Below, piece by piece: positions 57,212-64,000 of a stretch of DNA of 64,000 nucleotides. Origin of the DNA: Rhodobacteraceae bacterium CCMM004 (lineage in GTDB: Bacteria > Pseudomonadota > Alphaproteobacteria > Rhodobacterales > Rhodobacteraceae); NCBI GenBank assembly GCA_004005435.1, contig RZWH01000001.1, forward strand, positions 1 to 64,000, written 5' to 3'. Position numbers and translations under genes: made by a program. Every line of letters begins with the position of its first letter. The stretch's first letter is position 1. The notes beneath the pieces were generated by a model that worked only from the letters and a program-made list of their open reading frames with translations, ran no database searches and was not told where the DNA came from.

Positions 57212-60037
57212 ATGCCCCACCGCCAGCCCGCGCTCGACCTGTCGCCCCCCGTCTCGGACGAGGTGCGCAAGACCACGTGCTACATGTGCGCCTGCCGCTG
57301 CGGGATCGACGTGCACCTCAAGGAGGGCAAGGTCGCCTATATCGAGGGCAACCGCGACCACCCGGTGAACCGCGGCGTGCTGTGCGCCAAGGGTTCGGCG
57401 GGGATCATGCAGCATCTCAGCCCCGCCCGCCTGCGCGCGCCCCTGCGCCGCACCGGCCCCCGCGGGTCGGGGCAGTTCGAAGAGATCACCTGGGACGAGG
57501 CGCTGGGGATCGTGGCCGAGCGGCTGGCCGGCCTGCGGCGGACGGCCCCCGAAAAGCTCGCCTTCTTCACCGGCCGCGACCAGTCGCAGTCCTTCACCTC
57601 GTGGTGGGCGCAGGCCTACGGCACGCCCAACTACGCCGCGCATGGCGGCTTCTGCTCGGTCAACATGGCGGCGGCGGGCATCTACACCATGGGCGGCGCG
57701 TTCTGGGAGTTCGGGCAGCCCGATTGGGAGCGCACGCGCCTGTTCCTGATCTTCGGCGTGGCCGAGGACCACGACAGCAACCCGATCAAGATGGGGCTGG
57801 GGCGGCTCAAGGCGCGGGGCGCCAAGGTGATCGGGGTGAACCCGATCCGCACCGGGTACAACGCCATCGCCGACGAATGGGTGGGGATCACGCCGGGGAC
57901 CGACGGCCTGTTCATCCTCAGCCTGATCCACTGCCTGCTCAAGGCGGGCAAGATCGACGCCGACTACCTGGCGCGCTTGACCGACGCCTCGGTGCTGCTG
58001 GACGAGGATCCGCGCAGCGAGACCCACGGCCTCTACCTGCGCGACGCGGACGGCAAGCCGCAGGTGATCGACCGCCGCACGGGGCACCTGGCCCCCTGGG
58101 ACGGCGAGGGGGTGGAGCCGCGGCTGACCGGCAGTCTGCGCCGCGCCGGGACCACGCACCGCAGCGTGTTCCACCGGGTGGCCGAGGCCTATCTCGACGC
58201 CCGCTATGCGCCCGAGACGGTGGCGGCGACCTGCGGGGTCACGGCCGAGCGCATCCGCCGCATCGCCGCCGAACTGGCTCACGCCGCCTTCGATCAGGCA
58301 TTCGAGGTGGCGCAGCCCTGGACCGACTTCCGCGGCAAGCGGCACGAGACCATGCCGGGCCGGCCCGTCAGCGTCCACGCCATGCGCGGCATCTCGGCCC
58401 ACTCCAACGGGTTCCAGACCTGCCGCGCGCTTCACGTCCTGCAAATCCTGCTGGGTGCGGTCGAGACGCCCGGCAGCTTCCGCTTCAAGCCGCCCTACCC
58501 CAAGCCCGCCACCGCCCACCCCAAACCCCACGGCAAGGTCCGCCCGGGCGAGCCGCTGGACGGCCCGCATCTGGGCTTTGTCCACGGCCCCGCGGACCTG
58601 CTGGTGAACGACGACGGCACCGCGCGGCGCATCGACAAGGCGTTCACCTGGGAGAACCCCATGTCGGCGCATGGAATGATGCATATGGTCATCTCCAACG
58701 CCCATGCGGGGGATCCTTACCCCATCGATACGTTGTTTTTATACATGGCCAACATGGCCTGGAACTCCACCATGAACACCTCGGCGGTGATGGAGATGCT
58801 GGCCGACAAGGACGCGGACGGGGACTACAAGATCCCCTTCATCGTCTACTCGGACGCCTACAGCTCCGAGATGGTGGCCTATGCCGACATCGTGCTGCCC
58901 GACACCACGTATCTGGAGCGGCACGACTGCATCAGCCTACTGGACCGGCCGATTTCCGAGGCCGATGCCGCCGCCGACGCGATCCGCTGGCCGGTGGTCG
59001 AGCCCGACCGGGACGTGCGGGGGTTCCAGTCGGTGCTGGTGGACCTGGGGGTGCGGCTGGGCCTGCCCGGGTTCGTCGATGCCGAAGGCAAGGCGGTCTA
59101 TGCCGACTATGCCGACTACATGGTCAACCACCAGCGGCGGCCGGGGGTCGGGCCGCTGGCGGGGTGGCGGGGCGAGGACGGCGCGGCCGGGGGACGCGGC
59201 GCGCCGAACCCCGAGCAGTTAGAGAAATACAAGGAAAACGGGGGCTTCTGGACGGCGCATATCCCCGAGGAGGCGCAGTATTACAAGCCGTGGAACCGTG
59301 CCTATCAGGACTGGGCGGTGGAGGTCGGCCTGTTCGACGCGCCGCAGCCCTACCTGTTCTCGCTCTGGTGCGAGCCCCTGCGGCGGTTCCAGGCGGCAGC
59401 CGAGGGCAAGGGCCGCCACCGCCCGCCCGAACACCTGCGCGCGCAGATGCAGGCGACCATGACGCCGCTGCCGACATGGTACGCGCCCCTCGGCGACGGG
59501 CACGCGGATCCGGTGGAATATCCGGTCCACGCCCTGACCCAGCGGCCGATGGCGATGTACCATAGCTGGGGCAGCCAGAATGCCTGGTTGAGACAAATCC
59601 ATGGGCGCAATCCTCTGTATCTGCCCACCGCATTGTGGGAAAAGTACAGATTTCAGGAGGGCGATTGGGCCTGCGTCCGCTCCCCCGCGGGCGAGATCAC
59701 GGTGCCCGTGGCGCACATGGCGGCGCTGAACCCGCACACGGTCTGGACCTGGAACGCCATCGGCAAGCGGCGCGGCGCCTGGGCGCTGGACAAGGGCGCC
59801 CCCGAGGCGACCAAGGGCTTCCTGCTGAACCACCTGATCCACGAGCTGCTGCCCGAACGCGGCGACGGCCTGCGCTGGTCGAACTCGGACCCGATCACCG
59901 GCCAGGCGGCGTGGTTCGACCTGCGCGTCAGTATCGAAAAGGTCCGTGCGCCCCGCCACGTCTATCCCGACCCGCCGCCGCAGGCGAGCCCGGTGCCGCC
60001 CGCGCCCGCGCGCGTGGCCCAGAAGGTGCGGCCATGA
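57212..60037 (+). CDS. soeA: Molybdopterin oxidoreductase, SoeA-type sulfite dehydrogenase catalytic subunit
   Basis: A 941-residue DMSO-reductase-family protein. A [4Fe-4S] site is formed by C23-x2-C26-x3-C30 and the Cys of 'NRGVLCAKG' (about 55). The bis-MGD domains follow ('EITWDEALGIVAERL', 'FFTGRDQSQSFTSWW', 'GTPNYAAHGGFCSVN' with a Cys as the candidate Mo ligand). The C-terminal cap has 'MYHSWGSQNAWLRQIHGRNPLYL'. There is no Tat signal, consistent with cytoplasmic SoeABC enzymes that oxidise sulfite to sulfate and reduce quinone. Context behind xsc-pta supports sulfite over other substrates, but thiosulfate, polysulfide or other relatives cannot be excluded by eye. Confidence 0.82.
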   Translation: MPHRQPALDLSPPVSDEVRKTTCYMCACRCGIDVHLKEGKVAYIEGNRDHPVNRGVLCAKGSAGIMQHLSPARLRAPLRRTGPRGSGQFEEITWDEALGIVAERLAGLRRTAPEKLAFFTGRDQSQSFTSWWAQAYGTPNYAAHGGFCSVNMAAAGIYTMGGAFWEFGQPDWERTRLFLIFGVAEDHDSNPIKMGLGRLKARGAKVIGVNPIRTGYNAIADEWVGITPGTDGLFILSLIHCLLKAGKIDADYLARLTDASVLLDEDPRSETHGLYLRDADGKPQVIDRRTGHLAPWDGEGVEPRLTGSLRRAGTTHRSVFHRVAEAYLDARYAPETVAATCGVTAERIRRIAAELAHAAFDQAFEVAQPWTDFRGKRHETMPGRPVSVHAMRGISAHSNGFQTCRALHVLQILLGAVETPGSFRFKPPYPKPATAHPKPHGKVRPGEPLDGPHLGFVHGPADLLVNDDGTARRIDKAFTWENPMSAHGMMHMVISNAHAGDPYPIDTLFLYMANMAWNSTMNTSAVMEMLADKDADGDYKIPFIVYSDAYSSEMVAYADIVLPDTTYLERHDCISLLDRPISEADAAADAIRWPVVEPDRDVRGFQSVLVDLGVRLGLPGFVDAEGKAVYADYADYMVNHQRRPGVGPLAGWRGEDGAAGGRGAPNPEQLEKYKENGGFWTAHIPEEAQYYKPWNRAYQDWAVEVGLFDAPQPYLFSLWCEPLRRFQAAAEGKGRHRPPEHLRAQMQATMTPLPTWYAPLGDGHADPVEYPVHALTQRPMAMYHSWGSQNAWLRQIHGRNPLYLPTALWEKYRFQEGDWACVRSPAGEITVPVAHMAALNPHTVWTWNAIGKRRGAWALDKGAPEATKGFLLNHLIHELLPERGDGLRWSNSDPITGQAAWFDLRVSIEKVRAPRHVYPDPPPQASPVPPAPARVAQKVRP

Positions 60038-60774
60038 CCGCGCTGCCCAACCGCGTCGAGCGCAAGCTGGGCCTGGTGATCGACCTCGACACCTGCGTCG
60101 GCTGCCATGCCTGCGTCACCGCCTGCAAGGGCTGGAACACCGAGAACTACGGCGCGCCCCTGGGCGACGCCGACGCCTACGGCGCCGATCCCGTGGGCGC
60201 GTTCCTCAACCGCATCCACAGCTTCGAGGTCACGCCGGACGAGGGTCCGGCGCAGGTCGTCCACTTCCCCAAGTCCTGCCTGCATTGCGACGATGCGCCC
60301 TGCGTCACCGTCTGCCCCACCGGCGCCAGCTACAAGCGGTCCGAGGACGGCATCGTGCTGGTGAACGAAAGCGACTGCATCGGCTGCGGCCTGTGCGCCT
60401 GGGCCTGTCCCTACGGCGCGCGCGAGCAGGACCCGGTCGAGAAGGTGATGAAGAAATGCACCCTCTGCGTCGACCGCATCTACAACGACAACCTGCCCGA
60501 GGTGGACCGGGTGCCGGCCTGCGTGCGCACCTGTCCCGCGGGCGCCCGGCACTTCGGCGACCTGTCGGACCCCGACAGCGACGTCAGCCGCCTGGTGGCC
60601 GAGCGCGACGGCATGGACCTGATGCCCGAACAGGGCACGGCGCCCGTCAACAAGTACCTGCCGCCCCGCCCCAAGGACGCCGAGCTGGACATCCTCGCCC
60701 CGCTCTTGGAGCCGGTGGCCGAGACGCCGCGCGGCTTGCTGGGCTGGCTCGACCGGGCGCTGGAGAAGCTCTGA
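60034..60774 (+). CDS. soeB: Fe-S electron-transfer subunit, SoeB type
   Basis: A 246-residue ferredoxin-like subunit with four cysteine clusters: CVGCHACVTAC (near 21-31), 'CLHCDDAPCVTVCPTGA', 'CIGCGLCAWACPYGA' and 'CTLCVDRI…VPACVRTCPAGA', as expected for DmsB-type proteins with four [4Fe-4S] centres. It passes electrons from the molybdenum subunit to the membrane anchor. The start overlaps the soeA stop (ATGA). Confidence 0.92.
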   Translation: MTALPNRVERKLGLVIDLDTCVGCHACVTACKGWNTENYGAPLGDADAYGADPVGAFLNRIHSFEVTPDEGPAQVVHFPKSCLHCDDAPCVTVCPTGASYKRSEDGIVLVNESDCIGCGLCAWACPYGAREQDPVEKVMKKCTLCVDRIYNDNLPEVDRVPACVRTCPAGARHFGDLSDPDSDVSRLVAERDGMDLMPEQGTAPVNKYLPPRPKDAELDILAPLLEPVAETPRGLLGWLDRALEKL

Positions 60775-60775
60775 G

Positions 60776-61648
60776 ATGCATCCCGCGCCGTCGCTGATCG
60801 CGTTCACCGTGCTGTCGGGCCTGGGGTTCGGCCTCCTGGCCTGTCTGGGCCTCGGCCTGGCCCCCACCGAGCGGTGGACCGGCACCGTGTTCTTCGCCCT
60901 GGGGTTCGGACTGGCGGGGACGGGGCTGTTGTCCTCGACCCTGCACCTCGGCCACCCCGAACGCGCGCTCAAGGCGTTCACGCAGTGGCGCACCAGCTGG
61001 CTGAGCCGCGAGGCGTGGCTGGCCTGCGCCACTCTGGCCGTCGCGGGCCTCTATGCCGCGCTGGCGGTGCTGGCGGGCCTGACCGTGGCGCCCCTGGGCT
61101 GGCTGGCCGCGGCGCTGTGCCTGGTCACGGTCGGCGCCACCTCGATGATCTATGGGCAGCTCAGGACCGTGCCGCGCTGGCACCACTGGTCCACCCCTGC
61201 GCTCTTCGTCGGCTTCGCGGTCACGGGGGGGATCCTGCTGGCCGGGCAGGTGACGGCGGCGGCGGTGCTGCTGGCGCTCCTCGGCGTGGCGCAGTTCCTG
61301 GCCTGGCGGGCGGGCGACCGGCGGCTCGCGGCCTCAGGGTCCACCGTGGCCACGGCGACCGGCCTCGGCCCCCGCGTGCGCCTGTTCGAGCCGCCGCACA
61401 CCGGCGGCAACTACCTGACCCACGAGATGGTGTTCCAGGTCGCCCGGCGCCACGCGACCAAGCTGCGCTCGATCGCGCTGGTGGTGGCCTTTATCGCGCC
61501 CGCCGTCCTGCTGATGCTGCCCTTCAGCCACGCGCTGGCCGCCGCCGCGGTCGTGGCCCATGTGGCGGGCATGGTGCTGATCCGCTGGCTGTTTTTTGCC
61601 GAGGCCGAGCATGTCGTCGGTCTCTACTACGGTCGGCCTGTTGGCTGA
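60776..61648 (+). CDS. soeC: Membrane anchor subunit, SoeC (DmsC-like)
   Basis: A 290-residue membrane protein with about eight helices and DmsC-family features: 'STLHLGHPERALKAFTQWRTSWLSREA' in an early loop, 'WHHWSTPALFVGFAVTGGILLAGQ', and a late 'HATKLRSIALVVAFIAPAVLLML'. It anchors the enzyme and delivers electrons to quinone. It starts one base after the soeB stop and ends the operon. Confidence 0.9.
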   Translation: MHPAPSLIAFTVLSGLGFGLLACLGLGLAPTERWTGTVFFALGFGLAGTGLLSSTLHLGHPERALKAFTQWRTSWLSREAWLACATLAVAGLYAALAVLAGLTVAPLGWLAAALCLVTVGATSMIYGQLRTVPRWHHWSTPALFVGFAVTGGILLAGQVTAAAVLLALLGVAQFLAWRAGDRRLAASGSTVATATGLGPRVRLFEPPHTGGNYLTHEMVFQVARRHATKLRSIALVVAFIAPAVLLMLPFSHALAAAAVVAHVAGMVLIRWLFFAEAEHVVGLYYGRPVG

Positions 61649-61943
61649 CGGACCCCGGAGCGTAGGGGTCGTGGCGAAGGGGCGTGTCGCCAGCAAATCA
61701 CGGCGACTGGTGCGAGAGACGGCCTGGCGTCATGCCAAGGTCGGTAGTGCCGCATCCGGGTTTCTGAACGTCCGCGGGGTCAGAGCGGTGTTCCCTCCCG
61801 CCGCACCCGCACCGACGTATCGACCGCTCTTACTCAGATAAGGCGAACCGGATGGGCCAAACCCGTCCAAACTCAGCCAGTGGCTGATCTAGATAACCAG
61901 CCGGTTCGGCCGACCATCCATCCTTCCAACTAAAGAGACATTT
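61649..61943. other. No recognisable gene, between soeC and tRNA-Asn
   Basis: About 295 bases. Short open frames have no resemblance to known proteins. The 3' end of the tRNA faces this stretch, a common integration position, but no integrase or tRNA-end duplication was seen. Confidence 0.5.
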
Positions 61944-62018
61944 TGGCTCCGGCGGTAGGGATCGAACCTACGACCAATTGATTAACAGTCAACTGCTCTA
62001 CCGCTGAGCTACGCCGGA
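61944..62018 (-). tRNA. tRNA-Asn (anticodon GTT)
   Basis: On the minus strand the acceptor stem TCCGGCG pairs with CGCCGGA. The D arm is GCTCAGCGGTAGAGC, the anticodon arm TTGACTGTTAATCAA gives anticodon GTT, the variable loop is short, and the T arm GTAGGTTCGATCCCTAC is complete. The CCA end is encoded at 61944-61946. Confidence 0.96.
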
Positions 62019-62077
62019 ACACCGGAGCGCGATATAGCAAGGGGCCGGGGTGGCGTCCAGGGGCTGGAGCGGATTTT

Positions 62078-62989
62078 TCAGGCGCGGCGCCAGATTGCCG
62101 CCGGACTGGGATGGGGGGTGGCGCGGACACGGGATCTGGCTTCGAGATCAATGAGATGGGCCAGGACATTGCGCTCGGCCGCCGGCAGGAGGGCCGCGGC
62201 GATGTCGGTGTAGATGCGGGCGGTCAGCGCCGCGGCGGTGGCTGGTGCCGGGGCGAGCGCGTCCAGGATCTGCACCTCCCGGGCACGGCGGTGGCGGACC
62301 AGCCAGTCGAGCCGCTGGGCGGGGTCCTCCACCGGCGCGCCGTGGCCAGGGAGGAAGCGGCGGGCGCTGTGGCGGGCGAGCCGCGCGCAGGACTCCATGA
62401 AATCGGTCAGGTCGCCGTCGGGGGGCGAGACCAGGGACGAGGCCCAGCCCATCACGTGGTCGCCGGTGAAGACGGTCTCGCCCAGGGCGAAACACATGTG
62501 GTTGCCCATGTGCCCCGGCGTCCAGAGCGCGGTGAGGGTCCAGCCCTCTCCGGCCACTTCGGAGCCGTCGGCCAGGGTCGTGTCGGGGGCGAAGTCGGCG
62601 TCGACCCCCTCGCCCCCCGCCAGCGCCGCCGCGCCGGCCAGCGCGATCATGCGGTCGGAGCGCCCGGCCCGCGCGTCGCCGAAGGCCAGGACCGGCGCAC
62701 CCGTCGCCCGGGAGAGCGGGCGCGCCAGCGGGGCGTGGTCGCGGTGCGCGTGGGTGACTAGGATGTGGCTGACCCGCGCCCCGTCGAGCGCGGCCAGGAC
62801 GGCGTCCAGGTGCGCCGGGTCGTCGGGGCCGGGGTCGATCACCGCCACGGACCCGCCCGTCCCGACGAGATAGGTGTTGGTGCCGTGGAGCGTCATCGGC
62901 GAAGGGTTGGGCGCCAGCACCCGCCGCACCCCGCCGCCCAGATCCACGACCACGCCCGGCTGCGGCGACAATGCGCTTTCCTGTGCCAT
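62078..62989 (-). CDS. MBL-fold metallo-hydrolase (LACTB2-like)
   Basis: A 303-residue metallo-beta-lactamase-fold protein with metal motif T79-HAHRDH85, the following His in 'WTPGHMGNHMCFAL', Asp in 'VFTGDHVMGWASSL' and late His in 'FLPGHGAPVEDP'. A C-terminal winged-helix-like extension ('LTARIYTDIAAALLPAAERNVLAHLIDLEA') is typical of the LACTB2-like branch. The substrate is unknown. Its start lies 23 bases from that of the divergent histidine kinase. Confidence 0.88.
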   Translation of the reverse strand: MAQESALSPQPGVVVDLGGGVRRVLAPNPSPMTLHGTNTYLVGTGGSVAVIDPGPDDPAHLDAVLAALDGARVSHILVTHAHRDHAPLARPLSRATGAPVLAFGDARAGRSDRMIALAGAAALAGGEGVDADFAPDTTLADGSEVAGEGWTLTALWTPGHMGNHMCFALGETVFTGDHVMGWASSLVSPPDGDLTDFMESCARLARHSARRFLPGHGAPVEDPAQRLDWLVRHRRAREVQILDALAPAPATAAALTARIYTDIAAALLPAAERNVLAHLIDLEARSRVRATPHPSPAAIWRRA

Positions 62990-63012
62990 GCCCCTCGCCT
63001 ACCCTGCCGCTC

Positions 63013-64000
63013 ATGACGTTCGGCTGGCTCAAACGCTACGCGCCGCGCTCGCTCTACGGACGGGCGGCGTTGATCCTGCTGGTGCCGATCGTCACCATCC
63101 AGATTGTCGTCTCGGGCGTTTTCATTCAACGGCATTTCGAGGACGTGACCGAGCAGATGGCCTACAATATCGGGCTGGAGCTCGACCACATCCTGGCCCG
63201 GATCTCCGAGGCGCCGGACGCCGACGCCGCGGCGGACGCCATCGGCCCCCTGGCCGAGGCGCTGCAGATCGACGCGGCGCTGCCGGCACCGGCCGCGGTG
63301 CGGGGCGACCGGCGGCTGTTCTACGACCTGTCGGGGCGGCAGCTGATCTCCAGCCTGCGGCGGCGGATCGACGGCATCACAGGGATCGAGCTGGCCGAAG
63401 ACGACAACCGCGTCCACATGACCATCGAGACGGACAAGGGGCTGTTAGATCTGGGATTTTCGCGCTACCGGGTGTCGGCCTCGAATCCCCATCAGCTGTT
63501 GGTCATCAGCCTCTTCGTCAGCGTCGTGATGGCGACCGTGGCCTATCTCTTTCTCAAAAACCAGGTGCGGCCGATCGCCCGTCTGGCGCACGCGGCCGAG
63601 GCGTTCGGCAAGGGGCGGACCCTCCCCTATCACCCCTCGGGCGCCACCGAGGTTCGCGCGGCGGGCAGCGCATTTCTGGACATGCGCAACCGCATCGAGC
63701 GGCAGATCGAGAGTCGCACGCTGATGCTGTCGGGCGTCAGCCACGATCTGCGCACTCCGCTCACCCGGCTCAAGCTGGGGCTGTCGATGCTCGACCAGGA
63801 CGCGGACGTCGCCGCGCTGTTGCGCGACGTGGACGAGATGGAGCGGATGATGGACACGTTCCTGGACTTTGCCCGGTCGGGAGCGCTCGACGACCTCGAA
63901 GAGGTGGATCCGGCCGCACTGATGGCCGATATCGCCGCCAAAATGCAACGCGGCGGGGCGGACGTGACCCTGCGCCCGGCCGAAGGCACGGGCACCGCCA
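63013..64000 (+). CDS. EnvZ-like sensor histidine kinase (3' partial)
   Basis: The first 329 residues of a two-component sensor kinase. Helix 1 is at about 17-38, a periplasmic sensor region at about 40-160, helix 2 at about 161-181, a HAMP region at about 182-233 ('KNQVRPIARLAHAAEAFGKG'), and the H box 'SGVSHDLRTPLTRLKLGL' carries the phosphorylated His244. The HAMP and H-box patterns match EnvZ-type kinases. The ATP-binding domain lies beyond the window edge. The response regulator is not visible on this side. Confidence 0.9.
   Translation, partial: MTFGWLKRYAPRSLYGRAALILLVPIVTIQIVVSGVFIQRHFEDVTEQMAYNIGLELDHILARISEAPDADAAADAIGPLAEALQIDAALPAPAAVRGDRRLFYDLSGRQLISSLRRRIDGITGIELAEDDNRVHMTIETDKGLLDLGFSRYRVSASNPHQLLVISLFVSVVMATVAYLFLKNQVRPIARLAHAAEAFGKGRTLPYHPSGATEVRAAGSAFLDMRNRIERQIESRTLMLSGVSHDLRTPLTRLKLGLSMLDQDADVAALLRDVDEMERMMDTFLDFARSGALDDLEEVDPAALMADIAAKMQRGGADVTLRPAEGTGTA

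Noticed and set aside
56281-59565. A 1094-codon plus-strand frame over ackA and soeA
   Set aside because: It is one frame off two clearly recognised genes; the translation is Arg/Gly/His-rich and meaningless.

Overview
The window is a high-GC chromosomal segment that looks like an alphaproteobacterium of the Rhodobacterales (Roseobacter/Rhodobacter group). Grounds for this placement: an F1 ATP synthase operon in the order atpH-A-G-D-C with no F0 genes and an H-type lectin-domain gene behind it; a MipZ-type ParA ATPase; DUF2125 and DUF817 genes; a taurine dissimilation locus with a MocR-type TauR regulator; and a SoeABC-type sulfite dehydrogenase. This is inferred from gene content, not from a tree.

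Layout. 0-7.6 kb: gene fragments (an FAD oxidoreductase tail, an IS481-type transposase piece, an internally deleted IS5-type transposase) around an intact ABC exporter operon (membrane fusion protein, FtsX-type permease, ATPase) with two FNR-like dyads upstream, and exoD. 7.6-18.9 kb: a dipeptide/oligopeptide uptake locus. One set of permeases and ATPases is accompanied by two solute-binding proteins, two M19-type dipeptidase homologues, two tautomerases and two XRE-cupin regulators. 18.9-19.8 kb: serine recombinase debris against tRNA-Leu(TAA). 19.9-29.9 kb: mipZ, the atp operon, two less characterised genes, a methyltransferase and gloB. 30-37.7 kb: clpA, an M23 peptidase and a MotA/MotB-like pair whose MotB-like member carries about 800 residues of coiled coil. 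37.8-46.9 kb: housekeeping genes (ChaC-like, DUF2125, YcaQ-like glycosylase, nadK, glyA, DUF817, esterase, L,D-transpeptidase), an IS110 relic and two kinds of palindromic intergenic repeats. 47-61.7 kb: the taurine/sulfonate locus. 61.9-64 kb: tRNA-Asn(GTT), an MBL-fold hydrolase and the start of an EnvZ-like histidine kinase that runs off the window.

How the genes fit together. The taurine locus originally encoded uptake (tauABC), transamination to sulfoacetaldehyde (tpa), its regulator (tauR), cleavage to sulfite plus acetyl phosphate (xsc), use of acetyl phosphate (pta, ackA) and sulfite oxidation (soeABC). In this sequence tauA, tauB, tauC and xsc are clearly broken, while tpa, tauR, pta, ackA and soeABC are open. 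The pathway has been lost in its middle while both ends persist. Four separate transposase or recombinase relics show that the segment has accumulated and then eroded mobile DNA.

The most unusual items are the paired dipeptide locus with M19 homologues lacking the usual first metal-site motif and a tautomerase lacking its N-terminal proline; the giant-coil MotAB-like pair; the half-dead taurine pathway; and two families of palindromic repeats at gene ends.
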